NCBI RefSeq assembly: GCF_005405905.1
Contig: NZ_BJHU01000059.1
Coordinates: 80,394 to 144,393 of the forward strand
Reading direction: 5' to 3'
Source of the DNA: Acidovorax sp. NB1
GTDB lineage: Bacteria; Pseudomonadota; Gammaproteobacteria; Burkholderiales; Burkholderiaceae_C
DNA length: 64,000 nucleotides
Shown one piece after another: positions 29,420 to 39,700 of the stretch (its first letter is position 1; each line of letters begins with the position of its first letter). The position numbers and the translations under genes were made by a program. The notes below the pieces were generated by a model. It was not told the origin of the DNA. It searched no databases and saw only the letters and a program-made list of their open reading frames with translations.

Positions 29420-30553
29420 ATGATCGAACTAGAAAAACTCAACGAATTCACCGAAAGCCATGGCGCATTGCGCACCGGAAAGGGACTGGTGTCGGGCGTG
29501 ATTGCGCTCACGCTGGCCATTCTGTGTTTTCTGGGCGTGCTGGCCTTTCACTTCCCCGAGTACCTGACCACGCCCCAGCTGCGCAAGAGCTATGACGTGA
29601 CGGTGATCCGCACCATCATGCTGGTGGCCATGGCGATTGCGGGCGGCATCTCGCTGGTCAACATTGTGTTCAACCGCGCGCGCTGGCTGGCCACCTTTGC
29701 GTTTGCCATAGTGGCCATCACCGCGCTGCTGGGCGGCCACAAGGTGGAGGTGAACCCGAACTTCCCCGACAACACGCCCTACATCGGTCTGGACTGGTTC
29801 ATCCTGGACCTGCTGGGCAGCTCGCTGATCTTCATCTTCATCGAGAAGCTGTTCGCGCTGCGCAAGGACCAGCCCATCTTCCGCGCCGAGTGGCAGACGG
29901 ACTTTCACCACTTCATCGTCAACCACATGGTGGTGGGCTTTGTGCTGCTGGCCACCAACCTCATCGTGCACAAGTTCTTTGGCTGGGCGGCCAGCGACGG
30001 CATCCGGGGTTGGGTGCAGGGCCTGAACTTCTGGGTGGCGCTGTTCCTCATCGTGCTGGTGGCTGACCTCGTGCAGTACTGGACCCACCGCGCGTACCAC
30101 GAGGTGCCCACGCTATGGCGCCTGCACGCGGTGCACCACAGCGTCAAAAGCATGGACTGGATGGCGGGCTCGCGCCAGCACATCCTGGAGCTGCTCATCA
30201 CCCGCACGCTGGTGCTGGCCCCTATCTACGTGCTGGGTTTCAGCAAGGAAGTGATCGATGCGTACATCGTCATCGTAGGCTTCCAGGCCGTGTTCAACCA
30301 TGCCAATGTGAGTGTGCGCCTGGGGCCGCTGCGCTACGTGCTGGTCACGCCCAATTTCCACCACTGGCACCACAGCCAGGACCAGGAGGCGCTGGACAAG
30401 AACTACGCCGCCCACTTTGCGTTTCTGGACTACCTGTTTGGCACCGCCGTCAAAAGCACCAAGCTCTGGCCCGAACACTACGGCGTACTGGGTGACTATG
30501 TGCCCAACGGCTTTGTGAAGCAGTTCAAGTTTCCGTTCACCTGGAAGGGCTGA
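29420..30553 (+). CDS. Sterol desaturase / fatty-acid hydroxylase family membrane protein
   Basis: A 377-residue membrane protein. N-terminal hydrophobic helices (about 22-130) precede the fatty-acid hydroxylase domain, which holds the di-iron His motifs HRAYHE, HAVHHS, and NFHHWHHS, with an additional His in FNHANV. Family members hydroxylate or desaturate lipids at the membrane face using O2. The substrate is not evident, since bacteria with this family often have no sterols; hopanoids, ornithine lipids or fatty acids are options. Good ribosome site (GAGGAGGAACC) supports the start at 29420. Confidence 0.88.
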   Translation: MIELEKLNEFTESHGALRTGKGLVSGVIALTLAILCFLGVLAFHFPEYLTTPQLRKSYDVTVIRTIMLVAMAIAGGISLVNIVFNRARWLATFAFAIVAITALLGGHKVEVNPNFPDNTPYIGLDWFILDLLGSSLIFIFIEKLFALRKDQPIFRAEWQTDFHHFIVNHMVVGFVLLATNLIVHKFFGWAASDGIRGWVQGLNFWVALFLIVLVADLVQYWTHRAYHEVPTLWRLHAVHHSVKSMDWMAGSRQHILELLITRTLVLAPIYVLGFSKEVIDAYIVIVGFQAVFNHANVSVRLGPLRYVLVTPNFHHWHHSQDQEALDKNYAAHFAFLDYLFGTAVKSTKLWPEHYGVLGDYVPNGFVKQFKFPFTWKG

Positions 30554-30595
30554 AAACGGCGACTGGCTCCCCGCACCCGCAGGCAACCCAGCGGC

Positions 30596-31078
30596 CTAGA
30601 GAGCGTTGAGCTCCTCTTCGAGCTGCCTCAGCTGCTCACGCAACTCTTCACTGCGGACGTCACACGCGGCCTTGTCCTTGGCGGCGACCGCTGCACGGTC
30701 CTGAGGAAACTGGTTGCCCGACGGCAAAGTGCCGCGCCGCAGCGGGCCCGCCTGGGCCGTGGCCTCGGCAGGCTGGGCCGTGCATTCCTGCTGGTTGCGC
30801 ACGAGGGCGGCACGCGCCTGGGGCACGCCCTGCGTCTGCAGGTACTGCTTGCGCTGCCACGATGCGCCGAATGCGCCCTCCTTCCCCGCAGAGGGCGCAG
30901 GCCGGATGGGCGTAGCCCCCTGGATGGCGGGCCGCACGTCGATCTTCTCGCCCTCGCCCACACAGGGCGCATCCTGAAACGACACCTTGCCATTGGCATC
31001 CGTGCATTTGTTGACTGCCCAGGCCGGGGCCACAAGGCCCAGCACCAGGAGGCAGGCGGCGTAACGGATCGGATTCAT
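30596..31078 (-). CDS. DUF4124 exported protein
   Basis: A 160-residue exported protein. A Sec signal peptide (IRYAACLLVLGLVAPAWA) is followed by the DUF4124 pattern VNKCTDANGKVSFQDAPCVGEGEKIDV, with two Cys likely in a disulfide. The remainder is polar, with a Glu/Leu-rich coiled-coil end (EELREQLRQLEEELNAL). DUF4124 proteins are frequent in beta- and gammaproteobacteria, of unknown function, and periplasmic. Monocistronic, divergent from the receptor gene at 31313. Confidence 0.85.
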   Translation of the reverse strand: MNPIRYAACLLVLGLVAPAWAVNKCTDANGKVSFQDAPCVGEGEKIDVRPAIQGATPIRPAPSAGKEGAFGASWQRKQYLQTQGVPQARAALVRNQQECTAQPAEATAQAGPLRRGTLPSGNQFPQDRAAVAAKDKAACDVRSEELREQLRQLEEELNAL

Positions 31079-31312
31079 AAAAGCAGTCCTCTTCAGGTCA
31101 ATGGCACATGCTACCGCGCAGCACTGCGCGACTGCGGGCGCATGCGTCGGACCTGTCGTTACGTGCTGTATCCGGGCCAAAGCGAAAGGGCGCGCAGCTG
31201 TCCCACATTTGACGCCTTCCCGGTAAAAACCCGGTGAATGCACCACCGGCAGCCCTCCTAACATCGCCGCACCCTGGGGCCACCGTGGCCCCGCACCCGG
31301 AGACGCCGTTTG

Positions 31313-32491
31313 ATGATGAAGCCCCCCTTTGCCTTGCACACCGACCAGCGCCCGCCCGTGGCGCTCCGCCGCCACCTTGTGCTGGCACTGGCCGGGGGCG
31401 CGGCCCTGGCCAGCCTGCCTGTCCATGCGCAGACCGCCCAGGGCAAAGGCGACATCCTGATTGGCCGCTCCACGGCCCTGTCGGGCGGTATGGCGCCCTT
31501 TCTGTCCCCCATCCACGAAGGGCAGGACGCGGCCATCGAAGATGCCAACGCCAAGGGCGGGATAGGCGGCCGCAAGATCCGGCTGGTGACGCTGGACGAT
31601 GGCTTTGACCCGCGCCGCGCACTCGACAACGCCAAGCAGCTGAGCGAAAAGGACGGCGTGCTGGCGCTGTTTGGCGTGGCCGGTACCTCCCAGGTCATGA
31701 CGCTGCTGCCTTACTTGGCGCAGGCCAAGCTGCCACTGATCTCCGTGTACACGGGCAGCCCCGCCATCCGTGCGCAGCAGCACCCCTACCTGTTCACGAC
31801 CCGCGCCAGCTATGCCGACGAGCTGGTGAAGATCGTGCGCAACCTCGTGGCAGTGCAAACCTCGCGCATCGCCGTGGCCTATGAGAACAACGACTTCGGC
31901 AAGCTGCTGCTGCCCCTGGTCGAAAAAACCATCGCGGCCGAGGGCGCGGCCCTGGCCGGGTCGCACGCACTGGCATCGTCGGGCGACGACGCCAACGACG
32001 CAGCCAAGGCACTGGCAATGCAGAAGCCCCAGGCCGTGCTGCTGGTGGCGGCAGGCCCGTCGGTGGTGGCCTATGTGCGGGCCAACCGCGCGCACTTGGG
32101 CGTGCCCATCTACACACTGTCGCTGGGCGCAGGCACCGCCGTGCTCAAGGCGCTGGGCGACGATGCGCGCGGCCTGGCCGTGGCGCGCACGGGCCCCTCG
32201 CCCACCAAGCCCACCATTGCGCTCACGCGCGACTTCCAGGCATCCATGAAGCGCCACGACAAGCCCGTGGACTACGACCGCTACACCGGCTACATGGACG
32301 CGCGCGTGCTCATCGAAGGCCTGCGTGCAGCGGGCTCCGGCGTCACGCGCGCCAGCCTCGCCCAGGCCATGGAAAACCTGGGCAATCTGGACCTGGGCGG
32401 CTTTGGCTACCAGTTCAGTGCGCAAAACCACCATGGCTCCAACTATGTGGACATCGCGGTGGTGGGATCTGGCGGGGTATACCGGCAATAG
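31313..32491 (+). CDS. Orphan ABC-type substrate-binding protein (Leu/Ile/Val family)
   Basis: A 392-residue periplasmic receptor of the type I, LivJ-like family. After a signal region (RRHLVLALAGGAALASLPVHAQ) come ILIGRSTALSGGMAPFLSPI, AIEDANAKGGIGGRKIRLVTLDD and LFGVAGTSQVMTLLPYLAQ, all usual for the fold; the C-terminal lobe has YDRYTGYMDARVLIEGLRAAG. No permease or ATPase genes are nearby, so it serves a transporter encoded elsewhere or acts in sensing. Starts at 31310 (TTG), 31313 and 31316 (both ATG) are equivalent. Confidence 0.88.
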   Translation: MMKPPFALHTDQRPPVALRRHLVLALAGGAALASLPVHAQTAQGKGDILIGRSTALSGGMAPFLSPIHEGQDAAIEDANAKGGIGGRKIRLVTLDDGFDPRRALDNAKQLSEKDGVLALFGVAGTSQVMTLLPYLAQAKLPLISVYTGSPAIRAQQHPYLFTTRASYADELVKIVRNLVAVQTSRIAVAYENNDFGKLLLPLVEKTIAAEGAALAGSHALASSGDDANDAAKALAMQKPQAVLLVAAGPSVVAYVRANRAHLGVPIYTLSLGAGTAVLKALGDDARGLAVARTGPSPTKPTIALTRDFQASMKRHDKPVDYDRYTGYMDARVLIEGLRAAGSGVTRASLAQAMENLGNLDLGGFGYQFSAQNHHGSNYVDIAVVGSGGVYRQ

Positions 32492-32611
32492 GGACCAGCT
32501 CCCGCACGGGCGGCCTGGTGCTGCGCCCCTCCCCCATGCCCAGCCACGCGCCGGGCACGTTGCGCCATTGCGACAAAACAGCTGGGATTGAGCGGCCTAG
32601 AAAAATTGCAA

Positions 32612-32633
32612 TCAACAATCATTCCCATTCGCG
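32612..32633. promoter_or_regulatory. Possible Fur box before the TonB receptor
   Basis: TCAACAATCATTCCCATTCG resembles the core AATCATT-CCC/TTC-ATT pattern of Fur sites (GATAATGATAATCATTATC type). It lies about 100 bp before the start codon, within an AT-rich island, as expected for an iron-regulated promoter. Confidence 0.5.
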
Positions 32634-32727
32634 TTTACAATTTTTACGAATATTTCCAGCCAGCCGTGCTCTCGTAGAAAAGCGCTGCAAGCCAGCCCGT
32701 CATCGCTTTTCTCTCTGGAGCCCGTCC

Positions 32728-34929
32728 ATGTCCGCACCCCGCAGGCGCATTGTCTGTGCCGTTCATCCCCTCGCGGTCGCCGCCGCCCTTGCCGCCTCTG
32801 GGGCCGGCACCGCCTGGGCCCAGCAGCCCGCAGCCACGACTGACACTTCCCCGACCACGGCCGACCAGATCGTGCAGCCCAAGGCACTCGACAGCGTCAC
32901 CGTGTCGGGTGCGCGCGAGAGCGCATCCACCCGCCTCCAGCTCACGGCGCGTGAAACGCCGCAGTCGGTCAGCACCGTGAACCGTGCGCAGATCGAGCGC
33001 CAGTCGCTCACCAGCATCGACACCGTGCTGCGCAACGTGAACGGCATTGCCGTGAGCTTCTACGACACGCAGCGCCCGCTGTACTACGCGCGCGGCTTCC
33101 AGATCACCGATTTCCAGATCGACGGCCTGCCCAGCTACAGCAGCAGCACCAACCAGGAGTTCGACACCGCGCTGTACGAGCGCATCGACATCGTGCGCGG
33201 CGCCAACGGCATCCAGACCGGTGTGGGCGTTCCGTCGGCCACCATCAACATGATCCGCAAGCGCCCGCAGCGTGAGTTCGCCGCCTCTGTGGCGCTCACG
33301 GCGGGTTCGTGGAACCTGTACCGCGGCGAGCTGGACATCAACGCACCACTCAATAGCGACGGCAGCGTGCGCAGCCGCCTGGTGGTAGCTCCGCAGAAAA
33401 AGGACAGCTTCCGCGACCGCTACTCCGAGGACAAGACCGCCCTGCTCGCGGCGGTGGAGGCCGACATCGGCACCGCCACCGTGGTGTCGGTGGGCTACCA
33501 GCGCCAGTCCAACGACCCCAAGGCCCCCATCTGGGGCACCATCCCCCGTTTTGCCACCACGGGTACGCCCATCGATTTGCCGATCTCCACCAGCTTCTCG
33601 CCATCGTGGACACGCTGGGAGCGCACATCGGGCACGCTCTACGCCACGCTCGACCACCAGCTCAATGACGACTGGAGCCTGAAGGCCGCTCTGAACCACA
33701 CCGAGGGCGACACCTTCCGCCTGAGCACCTACGGCTATGGCGCCACCACCGCCAAGGCGCCCTTCATCAACCCGGTGACAGGCGCAGGCACCACGCTGTA
33801 TGCCGCCGTCAGCGGCGGCAGCGAAAAGCAGGACACGGTGGACGCCTACCTGTCGGGCAAGTTCGAGCTGGGCGGGCGCAAGCACGACCTGGTGGTGGGC
33901 ATGAGCTCCACCCGCACCGCCACACGCACTGACGGCTACACCTCCGTCGCGGGCTGGAGCTACGTGATCCCCAACATCTACACCTGGGACGGCAGCGCGC
34001 CTGCGCCCACGTACTCCAAGACCGGCGCCTGGCGCACGCAGATCACGCAGCAGACGGGCCTGTTCGCCTCGGCACGCTGGCGCGTGACCGACCCGCTGTC
34101 GGTGCTCACCGGCCTGCGCCTGACCGACTGGCACCGCCACTCCGACACCTATGGCACCACCGGCACCTATGCGGGCCGCTCCGCCATCCAGGACGAGAAC
34201 CGCAAGGCCACGCCCTATGTGGGCGCGGTGTATGACATCACGCCCACGCTGTCGGCCTACGCCAGCTACGCACGCATCTTCAACCCGCAGAACTACAAGG
34301 ACCGCAGCAACACACCGCTGTCGCCCGTCATCGGCAGCAATGCAGAAGCCGGCCTCAAGGCCGAGCTGTTCGAGCGCCGCATCCAGGCGCACTTTGCGGT
34401 GTTCCAGACGAAGCAGGACAACTACGGCGTGCGCGACAGTGCCATCACCACCCCGCTGCCCGACGGCACCCTGCCCTACGTGGCCGTGAACGGCACCAAA
34501 TCCACCGGCTTCGAGCTGGAGTTCGCAGGCATGGCCACCCGGCAGTGGCGCGTGAGCGCGGGCCTCACCCGCGCCAAGGTCACGCGCGCACCCACCGACC
34601 TGATCTACGCCAACATGCCCGACTACCTGCTGCAGCTGGGCACGGACTACCAGCTCTCGGGCGCCCTCGCGCCCTTGTCGGTAGGCGGCAACCTGACCTG
34701 GCAAAGCGCCATCGAGGGCTTCAACATCCCGCACCCCAGCGGCACTGTGACGGTGAAGCAATCACCCAAGGCCATCCTCAACCTGCGCGCGTCCTGGCAG
34801 TTCAACCCCAAGCTCAGCGCCACGCTGGCCGTGAACAACGTCACCAACCAGAAGTACTGGGCCAACCTGGACTACGGCAACTACGCCGACCCGCGCAACC
34901 TGAGCGTGACATTGCGCGCAGCGTTCTGA
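32728..34929 (+). CDS. TonB-dependent siderophore receptor
   Basis: A 733-residue outer-membrane receptor. It has a signal peptide ending AWAQ, a plug domain with LDSVTVSGARE (TonB-box region), TARETPQSVSTVNRAQIE and YERIDIVRGANGIQTGVGVPSATINMIRKRP, all hallmarks of the ferric-siderophore subfamily, and a 22-strand barrel ending RNLSVTLRAAF with C-terminal Phe. It imports a ferric siderophore using TonB energy. No siderophore biosynthesis or ABC importer genes are adjacent, so it may take up siderophores made by others. A Fur-like site lies upstream. The start at 32728 begins the signal peptide; in-frame codons before it cross the promoter. Confidence 0.92.
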   Translation: MSAPRRRIVCAVHPLAVAAALAASGAGTAWAQQPAATTDTSPTTADQIVQPKALDSVTVSGARESASTRLQLTARETPQSVSTVNRAQIERQSLTSIDTVLRNVNGIAVSFYDTQRPLYYARGFQITDFQIDGLPSYSSSTNQEFDTALYERIDIVRGANGIQTGVGVPSATINMIRKRPQREFAASVALTAGSWNLYRGELDINAPLNSDGSVRSRLVVAPQKKDSFRDRYSEDKTALLAAVEADIGTATVVSVGYQRQSNDPKAPIWGTIPRFATTGTPIDLPISTSFSPSWTRWERTSGTLYATLDHQLNDDWSLKAALNHTEGDTFRLSTYGYGATTAKAPFINPVTGAGTTLYAAVSGGSEKQDTVDAYLSGKFELGGRKHDLVVGMSSTRTATRTDGYTSVAGWSYVIPNIYTWDGSAPAPTYSKTGAWRTQITQQTGLFASARWRVTDPLSVLTGLRLTDWHRHSDTYGTTGTYAGRSAIQDENRKATPYVGAVYDITPTLSAYASYARIFNPQNYKDRSNTPLSPVIGSNAEAGLKAELFERRIQAHFAVFQTKQDNYGVRDSAITTPLPDGTLPYVAVNGTKSTGFELEFAGMATRQWRVSAGLTRAKVTRAPTDLIYANMPDYLLQLGTDYQLSGALAPLSVGGNLTWQSAIEGFNIPHPSGTVTVKQSPKAILNLRASWQFNPKLSATLAVNNVTNQKYWANLDYGNYADPRNLSVTLRAAF

Positions 34930-35061
34930 TCGGCGTACCGACAAGACAAGAGGGAGAGAGGGGCGACTGGGGCCTGCGCTGCATCGGCATAGCGCCGTGC
35001 GGAGCAGGCCCCAGGGCAGCCGGGGGACAATCACGCCTTTGTCCCTTTTTGATGACTCTCC

Positions 35062-36312
35062 GTGTCCCTTCCATTTTTTGACGCCATCATCATCGGCGCC
35101 GGCGCTGCCGGCCTGTTCTGCGCGGGCCAGGCGGGCCAGCGGGGGCTGAAGGTCTTGCTCATCGACCATGCCGACAAGGTGGCGGAGAAGATCCGCATCT
35201 CGGGCGGCGGGCGCTGCAACTTCACCAACCGCGACCTGGACCCGGCCGCGCCGCACAAGCATTTTGTGGGGCAGAACCCGCAGTTCTGCCGCTCTGCGCT
35301 GTCCCGCTACACGCCGCAGGATTTCATTGCGCTGGTGGACAAACACGGCATCCCCCACCACGAAAAACACAAGGGCCAGCTGTTTGCCGACCGCTCAGCC
35401 GAGGACATCATTGCCATGCTGCTGGCCGAGTGCACGGCAGGTGGGGTGACCCATTGGCAGCCTTGTGCCGTGAAAAACATAGCATTTTTGGCCGCCACCG
35501 CGCATCCATCAAGCGTCGATAGCTATCAAATTGATACTGACCGGGGCCCGGTGCAAGCGCGCTCGCTGGTGATTGCCACGGGCGGGCTGTCCATCCCCAA
35601 GATCGGTGCCACGGATTTCGGCTACCGGCTCGCGCAGCAGTTCCAGATCCCGCTGGTCGAGCGCCGCCCAGGCCTGGTGCCGCTGACCTTTGATGGAACA
35701 GGTTGGGCGCCTTATGCACAACTCGCGGGTCTGGCGCTGCCGGTGCAGATCAGCACCGGAGCCAAAAAGTCCCGCATGGCCTTTGACGAAGACCTGCTCT
35801 TCACCCATCGGGGCCTGTCGGGCCCGGCGGTGCTGCAGATCTCCAGCTACTGGCAGGAGGGCACGCCGCTGGCCATCAACCTCGCGCCCACGGTGGACCT
35901 GCCCGCTGCGCTGGCGCAGGGCAAGGCCCGCTCGCGCAAGCTGATTGCCAACGAGCTGGCCACCCTGGTCCCGAGCCGCCTGGCCGATGCCTGGGCCGGC
36001 CGCGAGGCAGACTGGCAGCGCCCCATCAACGAGGCCAGCGACAAGGCCCTGGCGCGCCTGGCGGAGCAATTGGCGCGCTGGGAGCTGACGCCCACGGGCA
36101 CCGAGGGCTACAAGAAGGCCGAGGTAACGCTGGGTGGCGTGGACACCAAGGCGCTGTCGCAGCAGACCATGGAGTGCAAGGCCCAGCCGGGCCTGTACTT
36201 CATTGGCGAAGTGGTGGATGTGACGGGCTGGCTGGGCGGCTACAACTTCCAGTGGGCCTGGGCCAGCGCCCATGCCTGTGCGCAGGCGCTGCCACTGACT
36301 GGTGATGCGTGA
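35062..36312 (+). CDS. HI0933/BaiN-family flavoprotein (NAD(P)/FAD-dependent oxidoreductase)
   Basis: A 416-residue FAD protein. The N-terminal dinucleotide fold is FDAIIIGAGAAGLFCAGQAGQ, then KIRISGGGRCNFTNRD, which is the HI0933 family signature, and later TGGLSIPKIGATDFGYRLAQQ. The C-terminus has the family block CKAQPGLYFIGEVVDVTGWLGGYNFQWAWASA for FAD binding. Substrate and reaction are unknown. The start is GTG. Codons from 35473 to 35533 are a copy of the dispersed ATAGCT repeat, giving an extra loop (NIAFLAATAHPSSVDSYQID) while the frame is kept. Confidence 0.9.
   Translation: MSLPFFDAIIIGAGAAGLFCAGQAGQRGLKVLLIDHADKVAEKIRISGGGRCNFTNRDLDPAAPHKHFVGQNPQFCRSALSRYTPQDFIALVDKHGIPHHEKHKGQLFADRSAEDIIAMLLAECTAGGVTHWQPCAVKNIAFLAATAHPSSVDSYQIDTDRGPVQARSLVIATGGLSIPKIGATDFGYRLAQQFQIPLVERRPGLVPLTFDGTGWAPYAQLAGLALPVQISTGAKKSRMAFDEDLLFTHRGLSGPAVLQISSYWQEGTPLAINLAPTVDLPAALAQGKARSRKLIANELATLVPSRLADAWAGREADWQRPINEASDKALARLAEQLARWELTPTGTEGYKKAEVTLGGVDTKALSQQTMECKAQPGLYFIGEVVDVTGWLGGYNFQWAWASAHACAQALPLTGDA
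35473..35533 (-). repeat. ATAGCT dispersed repeat, copy 7 (inside the HI0933-family gene)
   Basis: AACATAGCATTTTTGGCC ... GCGCATCCATCAAGCGTC ... GATAGCTATCAAATTGAT; reads through in frame. Confidence 0.75.
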
Positions 36313-36415
36313 CGCGTTGACGCATTGAGGAGGAAGACGCCGCCAGGACAACGCCCCTACACTTCGGCCAGCCCACCGGGCTTTCACCCTCAACGTCTTT
36401 TTTCGGGAGACCGGC

Positions 36416-36730
36416 ATGGACGCCATGGAGCGCACAGAAAAACTGCAGGCGGCCGCCACGGCGGTCGGTGCCCTTGTGGCCCTGGTGCCTGCGGCCAGCA
36501 TCGGCGGCAACATCTTTGTCGCCATCCTCGCAGCGCTGGGCGTGGGCTCCCTGGCCGGGGGCGCGGTGATGCTGCGCTGGCTGCTCACCGACGAGGGCGA
36601 CGCCTACCTGCGGGCCGACTCGCGCATCTCGGGCCGTTCCACATCGCGCACCTCCGTGTGGCTGGGCAATCTGGCGCCAGGCGTGATCCTGACCGGCCTG
36701 GCGGTTTTGCTCCACCTGCGGCTGACCTGA
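36416..36730 (+). CDS. Hypothetical small membrane protein
   Basis: A 104-residue protein I do not recognise. It has a hydrophobic helix pair in the first half (AATAVGALVALVPAASIGGN and IFVAILAALGVGSLAGGAVM) and a third at the C-terminus (LAPGVILTGLAVLLHLRL), with a charged central part (TDEGDAYLRADSRISGR). A GGGAGACC ribosome site and normal codon use support it as a real gene. It is encoded downstream of the flavoprotein on the same strand and convergent with the GGDEF-EAL gene. Confidence 0.65.
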   Translation: MDAMERTEKLQAAATAVGALVALVPAASIGGNIFVAILAALGVGSLAGGAVMLRWLLTDEGDAYLRADSRISGRSTSRTSVWLGNLAPGVILTGLAVLLHLRLT

Positions 36731-36760
36731 CCACGGCACGCACTGAATCGCTGCGCCGCA

Positions 36761-39700
36761 TCACCCCATTAGCGGTGCGGATTGTGTGATCGTGGCATCC
36801 AGCCCACGCAACGAGGCACCTTGCAGCAAGCGGTGCTGCAGCGCCCAGGCTTCCAGGTGGTCCAGCGGCAAGGGGCGGCTGAAGTAATAGCCCTGCAGCT
36901 CCTCGCAGTCCAGCGCACCCAGCACCTGGGCCGTGGCCAGGTCTTCCACGCCTTCGGCCACGATGCGCAGCCCCAGCGTGTGGCCCAGCGCGATGATGGC
37001 GCGCGTGATGGCCATGTCGGCGGGGTTGGTCAGCATGTCGCGCACAAAGGACTTGTCCACCTTGAGGCGGTCAATGTCAAAACGCTTGAGGTAGGCCAGG
37101 CTCGAATACCCGGTGCCGAAGTCATCAATGGACAACTGCACGCCCAGCGCCTTGAGGGCCGCCAGCTGCTGCGCCGCCGCGTGGGCGTTGTCCATAAGCT
37201 GTGATTCGGTGATCTCCAGCTCCAGCCGGTGGGCAGGCATGCGGGTGCGGGCCAGCAGCGCCTCGATGTCAGGCACCAGCGCCGGGTCGGCCAGCTGAGC
37301 AGCCGAGAGGTTGACCGACACGGACACATCCGCCAGCGGGTGCAGGTGCGCGGGTGAATGCGCGTGCACGTGCTGGTGCGGTTGTGGGTGCTCGTCGCCG
37401 TCCTCGGGCAACACCTGCCAACGCGCCCACTGCTCGCAGGCCTGCTGCAGCACCCACCCGCCGATGGCGCGGATCATGCCGCTCTCTTCGGCAATGGGGA
37501 TGAACTCGCTGGGCGGGATGGCGCCCAGCACCGGGCTGTTCCAGCGCAGCAGCGCCTCCACGCCCAGCAGGTGCGCGCCCTTGGCAGACAGGCGCGGCTG
37601 GTAGTGCAGGCTCAGCTCGTTGCGCTCCAGCGCGCGGCGCAGCTGCTGCTCCATGGTCTGGCGGGCCACGGCGCGCAGGTCGGTCTCCATCGAATAGAAC
37701 AGCGCCATGTCGCGCCCTGTGGTCTTGGCCTCGTACATGGCGGCGTCGGCGCGGCGCATGAGTTCGTCAATGTCGCTGCCATCTTCCGGGTAGACGGCGA
37801 TGCCCACGCTGCAGGAGACATTCAACTCATGCCCCTCCACCGGATGGCTCTGGCGGATGAGCGGGATCAGCCGCCGCTCCACCAGCTGCTGCACATCCTC
37901 GCGCCCGGCCACGTCGCGCATCACCACCACAAACTCGTCGCCGCCCAGGCGGCTCACCGTGTCGCGGCTGCGCACGGCCTGCGTGAGACGCGCTGCCACC
38001 GAGCGCAGCAGGCCATCGCCAATGTGGTGGCCCAGCGTGTCGTTGATGGACTTGAAGCGGTCCAGGTCGATGAACAGCACCGCCACCTTCTCGCCCGTGA
38101 TGGGCGCCTGCGCCAGCGCGGCCTGCAGCCGCTGCACGCACAGCGAGCGGTTGGGCAGCTCGGTGAGCACGTCGTGGTGGGCCAGGAACTGGATGCGCTC
38201 CTCGTTGTGCTTGCGGTCGGTGATGTCGATGGCAATGCCGATGTGGTTGGCCACAGCGCCACCCTTGCCCTCGCGCACGGCCGACACCATGAGCCAGGCC
38301 GGGTAGGTCTCGCCCGAGCGGCGGCGAAACCGCACCTCGCCCTGCCAGGATTCCTTGTCGGCCATGGTGCGGCGGATCTGCGCAGACAGCGGCTCGCCCC
38401 CCGCCTCTTCCAGCAACGAGCCCAGACCCTCGCCAATGAGTTCGTAGAAGTCGTAGTGCGTGCTGCGGCAGAACGCCTTGTTCACGCTGATGATCTGCTG
38501 ATCGGCGTTCATGATGATGATGCCCTCGGACGAGGCCTCGAACACCTTGGCCCACAGCTCCAGGCGCTGCTCCATCACCTTGAGCACGTTGATGGGCGTG
38601 AACGCCGTGAGCACCGAGTCGCGCCCCTGGAACTGCAGGCGCCGCGCCGACAGCACGGCCCACGAGGGCTCGGGGCTGCCCTTCCAGCGCACTTCAAATT
38701 CATCGACCGAGCCCTGGTCCGCCAACCGCTGGAAGAAGCGCGCGCGCACCCCGGGCTCCAGTCCCACGGCCCAGGGGTCGGTCTTGCGGCCGCCCAGCCA
38801 ATGGGCGGCGGGCGCGTTGGAGTGCAGCACCTCGTGTTCGGGGATGGAGGTGACCACCATGGGGATGGGGAAGGCCTCCACCAGCTCGCGCTGTGCCTCG
38901 GCCGCGCGGGCGCTGGCGGCCAGTTCCTGCTGCAGCAGGCGATCGCGGTCGAGCTGCGAGAGCATCTCGTTGAACGCAGTGACCAGACGGCCGATTTCGT
39001 CGCGGCTGTTCCACTCTGCGCGCAGCGTGTGGTCGCCGCTTTTACGCACTTCGTCGGCCACGCGGGCCAGTTGCTGCAGCGGCTTGGCAATCTGGCGCGC
39101 GACCAGGGTCACCAGGCTCAGGATGCAGCCCAGCAGCACCAGCGCCGTGCCCAGGTGCAGCCACATGCGTGCAAACAGGCTGTCCACCCGCTGGTTCAAC
39201 AGGCGTTCCAGGTCCACGATGCCCACCGACCAGGCATCGCGCAGCGCACCCAGCACCTGGGCCTGCTGCGCGCCCACCTGGGCCAGCGTCAGGCGCGACT
39301 CGCCAGCGGCAATGCCCTGCAGCAGGGCCTGCAGGCTCTCCAGCGAGGCCTTGAGCGCCTCGCGCTGCCGTCCCAGCGCCGCACGCATCTCGGGCGAACC
39401 CGCAATGAACGCCTGGTTGTAGTCCGACTCAATGCCCTGCGCCACCGCGTCCAGCCGCCCCACCAGCGTGAGCAGCTCCGAGGTCCACTGCGGCCCCCGC
39501 GCCGAAGGCGCTGCGCTCAAAAAACTCACCGTGTCATGCACCGCCTGCAGCAGCTCCGGGAATCGCAGCACCACCAGCGACATGACGTAGTAGCTGTCCA
39601 GGTCCGGGTCCAGGATCAGGTTGGACTGGTTGCCCACCGTGGTGAGCAGCTCGCGCCCCTCGCGCAGCAACTGGCTGCGCCGCAGGGTGAGCGAGGGCGC

